A DNA stretch of 38,312 nt. It comes from Deltaproteobacteria bacterium. GTDB taxonomy: Bacteria > Desulfobacterota > Desulfarculia > Desulfarculales > Desulfarculaceae. The notes beneath the pieces were generated by a model. The model was not told the origin of the DNA, ran no database searches, and was given only the letters and a program-made list of their open reading frames with translations. The stretch lies in assembly GCA_020444165.1 (NCBI GenBank), contig JAHLLK010000060.1, positions 1 to 38,312 of the forward strand, written 5' to 3'. Shown one piece after another: positions 34,822-38,312 of this stretch (its first letter is position 1; each line of letters begins with the position of its first letter). The translations under genes and the position numbers were made by a program.

Positions 34822-35081
34822 AGCCCGGATATTTCATGAAGACCGGGCGTCCGGCTGCGCCAGATGCCCGCCGGCTGCGTTGCGGCCATCGCTCCAACCT
34901 CGACGTAGCTTTGGCTACGCCTCCGGTTGTCGCTTGTCCGTCGCCTTGCCGGCCGCCATCTGGCTGGGCCGGTCCAGGGTACATAACGTCACTTGTAACA
35001 CCGGAAGGCTTCAACTGAAAAACCTTTCCATATTAGATCGATGTCGATCTGGCCACCCGGCCCCCATGAAATATCCGGGCT
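34822..35081. repeat. 260-bp element with 17-bp terminal inverted repeats
   Basis: The ends AGCCCGGATATTTCATG (34822-34838) and its exact reverse complement (35065-35081) bound a non-coding segment that fills almost all of the prfA-prmC gap. Inside is a long nested palindrome: 34859-34875 pairs with 34948-34964 at 15 of 17 positions, and CGTAGC/GCTACG (34904-34909, 34914-34919) forms an inner stem. No transposase or clear target duplication is seen. It resembles a MITE or REP-type element. A lone end is at 26342-26355. Confidence 0.75.
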
Positions 35082-35083
35082 GG

Positions 35084-36172
35084 CTACCCCGGCAGCTCGG
35101 AGCCCAGGGCCTCGGCCTGGAAGAAGGCGATGAGCTGGGGAATCAGCTCGTCCATCTCGCCGTTCAGGACCTGCTCCAGCTTGTAGAGGGTCAGCCCGAT
35201 GCGGTGGTCGGTCACCCGGCCCTGGGGGAAGTTGTAGGTGCGGATGCGCTCGGAGCGGTCGCCGGAGCCCACCTGGCTCTTGCGGGCCGCGGCCTGCTCC
35301 TCGTGGGCCTCGCTCTGCATCTTTTCGAACAGCCGGGCCCGCAGCACCTTCATGGCCTTGGCCTTGTTCTTGTGCTGGCTCTTTTCATCCTGGATGGACA
35401 CCACCAAGCCGGTGGGCAAATGAGTGATCCTGACCGCGCTGTCGGTGGTGTTCACCGACTGGCCGCCGGGGCCCGACGAGCGGTAGACATCCACCCGGAT
35501 TTCCTCGGGCTTGATGTCCACCTCCACCTCCGCGGCCTCGGGCAGCACGGCCACGGTCACCGCTGAGGTGTGGATGCGGCCCTGGCTCTCGGTGGCCGGC
35601 ACCCGCTGCACCCGGTGCACCCCGGACTCGTACTTGAGTTGGCTGTAGGCGCCCTGGCCGCTGATGTTGGCGATGACCTCCTTGAAGCCGCCGCCGGCGG
35701 TCTCATGGCTGTCCATGATCTCCACCTTCCAGCGTTTCAGCTCGGCGAAGCGCAGGTACATGCGCAACAGGTCCGCGGCAAAAAGCGCCGCTTCCTCGCC
35801 GCCGGTGCCGGCCCGGATCTCCAGGATGACGTTCTTCTCGTCATTGGGGTCCTTGGGCAGGAGCAGCACCCGGAGCTGGCGTTCCAGCTCGGGCAGGCGC
35901 TCCTCGGCCGCCTCCACCTCGGCCTGGGCCAGCTCGGCCAGGTCGGCGTCGTCGTCCTCCACCAGGAGCTGGTTCTCCCCGAGGTCGGCTTCCAGGGTGT
36001 GGTACTCCTGGTACACGGCCACCAGCTCCCGCAGGTCGGCGTGCTCCTTGGAGACCTTCTGGTATTTGGCCAGATCGGCCAGGATTTCGGGGTCGGCCAT
36101 CTGGCCTTCCAGTTTTTTATAGCGGTCCAGCAAGCTGTCCAGCTTGCTCTTGATCTCGGAACTCAAAGACAT
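35084..36172 (-). CDS. prfA: Peptide chain release factor 1
   Basis: A 362-residue class I release factor. The GGQ catalytic loop (236-238, in [12 protein letters not shown]) and the tripeptide anticodon P-A-T (192-194) identify RF1, which reads UAA and UAG, rather than RF2. The ATG at 36172 follows AAGGGTG; a GTG at 36178 would add two residues. Its stop lies 2 nt from the inverted-repeat element that separates it from prmC. Confidence 0.96.
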   Translation of the reverse strand: MSLSSEIKSKLDSLLDRYKKLEGQMADPEILADLAKYQKVSKEHADLRELVAVYQEYHTLEADLGENQLLVEDDDADLAELAQAEVEAAEERLPELERQLRVLLLPKDPNDEKNVILEIRAGTGGEEAALFAADLLRMYLRFAELKRWKVEIMDSHETAGGGFKEVIANISGQGAYSQLKYESGVHRVQRVPATESQGRIHTSAVTVAVLPEAAEVEVDIKPEEIRVDVYRSSGPGGQSVNTTDSAVRITHLPTGLVVSIQDEKSQHKNKAKAMKVLRARLFEKMQSEAHEEQAAARKSQVGSGDRSERIRTYNFPQGRVTDHRIGLTLYKLEQVLNGEMDELIPQLIAFFQAEALGSELPG

Positions 36173-36178
36173 GGCCAC

Positions 36179-36525
36179 ACCCTTGGGTGGAGGTTCGCAA
36201 AGAGGGATGAGCGCAAAGAGGCCGGAGAGAGGTTAGGGCCAGGGCTCCCGGGGATAACCATCCTCCAGGGCGGCGGAGGCAAGGGAGGTGGGCGCGAAGG
36301 CCATCCTCAGGGCCGCCCGCGGGCCCTTGACCCACCCCCAGCAAGCGAGGCCTGCCTGGGGACTCCGGGGACGGCTGGCCGCCAGCGCGGTCAGCGAGGA
36401 TAAGCGCGCTGGCGTGAACTTGCCACCTTTTGCTTGGGGCAAGTTCCCCGAGGAGAAAGCCAGGGGCCCGCCCCAAACAGGTAGGCACTTGCGGGGGGAC
36501 TCCGGGGATGGCTTTCTCCGACTCC
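36179..36525. repeat. Gap with three consecutive hairpins and a direct repeat
   Basis: About 350 bases without a credible gene. Stems: 36381-36389 with 36405-36413 (GCCAGCGCG), 36416-36424 with 36438-36446 (GAACTTGCC), 36452-36462 with 36509-36519 (GGAGAAAGCCA, long loop). A 19-bp direct repeat (36358-36376 and 36495-36513, one mismatch) partly overlaps. It separates prfA from DUF1385 in what is otherwise one block of genes. Confidence 0.6.
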
Positions 36526-37470
36526 CTATGGCACGGGCAGGCAAGTTTCGCGCCCGGCGCCCTCGGACAGCGCCGCCTTTAAAGCGGCCAGGGCGATCTC
36601 GATCTGGTCGTCGGAAGGCTCGCGGGTGGTGAGCTTCTGCAACTGGAGCCCCGGCCACAACAACGCCCGGCACAGGGGATGGCCGGCCTTCTGCCCGGCC
36701 AGGCGGATGATCTCGTAGGAGATGCCCGCCACCGGCAGCATCAACACGGTCTTGAGGCCGATCTGGGCGGCCTGGTTGGCCCAGGCGGCCGCGGCCAGGC
36801 GGGGCAACAGGGGAAACACCACCGTGAAGATGAGGATGGAGACCAGGAGCACCACCAGAAGAAAGGCAGTGCCGCAGCGGGGATGCAGCCGGGAATAGCC
36901 CCGGGCCGCCGCCACGGAGAGCTCCCCCCCGGACTCGTAGCAGTAGATGGCCTTGTGCTCCGCGCCGTGATACTCGAACACCCGGCGGATGTCCTTCATC
37001 AGGGAGATGGACCACAAGTAGGCCAGGAAGATGAGGGTCTTCAGCCCGCCGTCGGTGAGGTGGAAGGCCAGAGTGGTCTCGTCAAAGCCCCTCGGCGCCA
37101 CCCGGCCCAGACCCAGGGCCAAGAGGTGGGGCAGGGCCACGAAAAGGGCCAAGCCCAGCGCCACGGCGCCGAGCATGGTCAGCGCCAGGGCCCAGGAGCC
37201 CAGCCCCTCTTCCTCCTCTTCGTCCGCCAGGGCCTTTTGGGCCGAGTAGGACAGGGCTTTCATGCCCAGGACCAGGGTTTCGCCCAGGATGACCGGTCCC
37301 CGGATAAAGGGCTTGGCCAGGAGGGGGAAACGGGCGGCCAGGGACCGGAAGGGGTCGTCCTTGACAAGGATCTCCCCTCCCGGCAGGCGCAACGCCACGG
37401 CCAGGCGGGTGGGGGCCTTCATCATCACCCCCTCGATAACCGCTTGACCTCCCACGGTCTGGGGGTTCAT
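36526..37470 (-). CDS. DUF1385 family membrane protein
   Basis: A 314-residue DUF1385 (YqhQ-like) protein; no established function. Start MNPQTVGGQAVIEGVMMKAP is the family's invariant opening (G-G-Q-A-V-I-E-G-V-M-M). Hydrophobic helices lie at about 98-130, 150-175 and 205-265, with the conserved YHGAEHKAIYCYE (H-G-A-E-H-K) and RLHPRCGTAFL motifs between them. The ATG at 37470 lies 12 nt after the rpmE stop; the longer frame upstream reads through rpmE and is not coding. Proximity to rpmE and prfA is a common arrangement. Confidence 0.92.
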   Translation of the reverse strand: MNPQTVGGQAVIEGVMMKAPTRLAVALRLPGGEILVKDDPFRSLAARFPLLAKPFIRGPVILGETLVLGMKALSYSAQKALADEEEEEGLGSWALALTMLGAVALGLALFVALPHLLALGLGRVAPRGFDETTLAFHLTDGGLKTLIFLAYLWSISLMKDIRRVFEYHGAEHKAIYCYESGGELSVAAARGYSRLHPRCGTAFLLVVLLVSILIFTVVFPLLPRLAAAAWANQAAQIGLKTVLMLPVAGISYEIIRLAGQKAGHPLCRALLWPGLQLQKLTTREPSDDQIEIALAALKAALSEGAGRETCLPVP

Positions 37471-37481
37471 CGCGGGAGCCC

Positions 37482-37784
37482 CTATTCCTGGCCCGTCTCG
37501 CCTTGCTGGGCGTCGGCCTCGGCATCGCGTTCGGCCTTGGCCAAACGTTCGGCTTCCAGCTCGTCGGCCTTGCCGCGGTAGGCATCCAAGTGAGCGTACT
37601 TCTTGTAGAAGCGCTCCACACGGCCCGCCGAGTCCACCAGCTTCTGCTTGCCGGTGAAGAAGGGGTGGCAGGCGGAGCAAATTTCCACCCGGACGTCGCC
37701 GCCGGTGGAGGCGCTCAGGAACTCGTTGCCGCAGGCGCAACGTACTTTCACTTCATGATATGAAGGATGGATATCCGGCTTCAT
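37482..37784 (-). CDS. rpmE: Ribosomal protein L31 with a long C-terminal tail
   Basis: A 100-residue large-subunit protein. Zinc ligands Cys16, Cys18, Cys36 and Cys39 (CACGNEF, CSACHPF) mark the zinc-binding type, with the HPFFTGKQK and RVERFYKKY motifs. L31 is usually 65-75 residues; here about 28 charged residues ([18 protein letters not shown]) extend the C-terminus as a likely helix. AGGAG precedes the ATG and a good promoter lies 40 nt upstream. Confidence 0.95.
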   Translation of the reverse strand: MKPDIHPSYHEVKVRCACGNEFLSASTGGDVRVEICSACHPFFTGKQKLVDSAGRVERFYKKYAHLDAYRGKADELEAERLAKAERDAEADAQQGETGQE

Positions 37785-37825
37785 GGTGCCCGACTCCTAA
37801 AATTAGTGGTTCGTTGGAACCTGGT

Positions 37826-37853
37826 ATTATAATCCTAAAACCCGGTGTTGCAA
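37826..37853 (-). promoter_or_regulatory. Strong sigma70-like promoter for rpmE
   Basis: Read on the minus strand: -35 TTGCAA (37853-37848), 16-nt spacer, consensus -10 TATAAT (37831-37826). It gives a leader of about 35 nt with AGGAG before the rpmE ATG. This suggests rpmE and its downstream genes are transcribed separately from rho. Confidence 0.65.
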
Positions 37854-37999
37854 CCCCACCGACTTTTTGGGGGCCTGGGCAGGCCTCGCGCGCCGGCGGG
37901 GCCTTGGGGTCCCTCCTCAGCCAGCTTACCGCCGGCCGGGGCCTGGAAACCCTTCCCCCGCCTGGTTGGTGCGGGGAGGAGGCCCCGGGCGCCAGCTGC

Positions 38000-38312
<313 letters not shown>

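Noticed and set aside
34815..34889. N-terminal extension of prmC to the ATG at 34889
   Set aside because: The extension reads through the end of the inverted-repeat element and is unlike PrmC; the family-like W-T-I start is downstream.

Overview
The window is about 38 kb of GC-rich, gene-dense bacterial chromosome. The gene content (lapA-lapB with a C-terminal zinc ribbon, an rho-rpmE-DUF1385-prfA-prmC-murA block, a beta-oxidation cluster with a MeaB GTPase, a DUF362 protein, a PrmC starting with a W-T-I motif) suggests a deltaproteobacterium in the broad sense (Desulfobacterota, perhaps near Desulfarculales). That placement is inference; there is no rRNA here to confirm it. I saw no tRNA, rRNA, CRISPR array, transposase or prophage gene.

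Layout from left to right. (1) 1-9150: a small two-helix membrane protein on the + strand, then genes on the minus strand: UPF0280 protein and YfcE-type phosphoesterase (overlapping by 4 nt), HIT hydrolase, lapA and lapB, mutS and an AMIN/Amidase_3 cell-wall amidase overlapping mutS. (2) 9151-9692: a gene-free stretch with four tandem hairpins and a promoter. (3) 9693-19109 (+): a short WYL-type regulator, two tandem thiolases, enoyl-CoA hydratase, acyl-CoA dehydrogenase, MeaB GTPase, XRE-cupin regulator, a second acyl-CoA dehydrogenase and a CaiB-type CoA transferase/racemase. This reads as one acyl-CoA degradation module. (4) 19110-26341 (+): a large hybrid sensor kinase with a degenerate N-terminal receiver, a DUF362 protein and an OmpR-type response regulator/kinase pair. 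(5) 26487-29564 (-): a four-gene Bat (aerotolerance)-like cluster. It has a MoxR-family protein, a DUF4381-like membrane protein, a TPR protein and a short BatD-like protein, but no DUF58 or von Willebrand factor A gene. (6) 29938-38312 (-): comEC, murA, prmC, prfA, DUF1385, rpmE and the 3' end of rho, with large inverted-repeat elements in the gaps.

The most unusual object is the cluster in (5). Its MoxR-like protein keeps the family's overall sequence, yet the Walker A lysine and threonine, the Walker B glutamate, the sensor-1 asparagine and the expected arginine are all replaced. The frame is intact and the reduced operon is tightly packed. It may be a repurposed, ATPase-dead MoxR system that works without vWA partners. 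The second theme is intergenic palindromes: a 260-bp element with 17-bp terminal inverted repeats fills almost the whole prfA-prmC gap, and several other gaps hold long hairpins.
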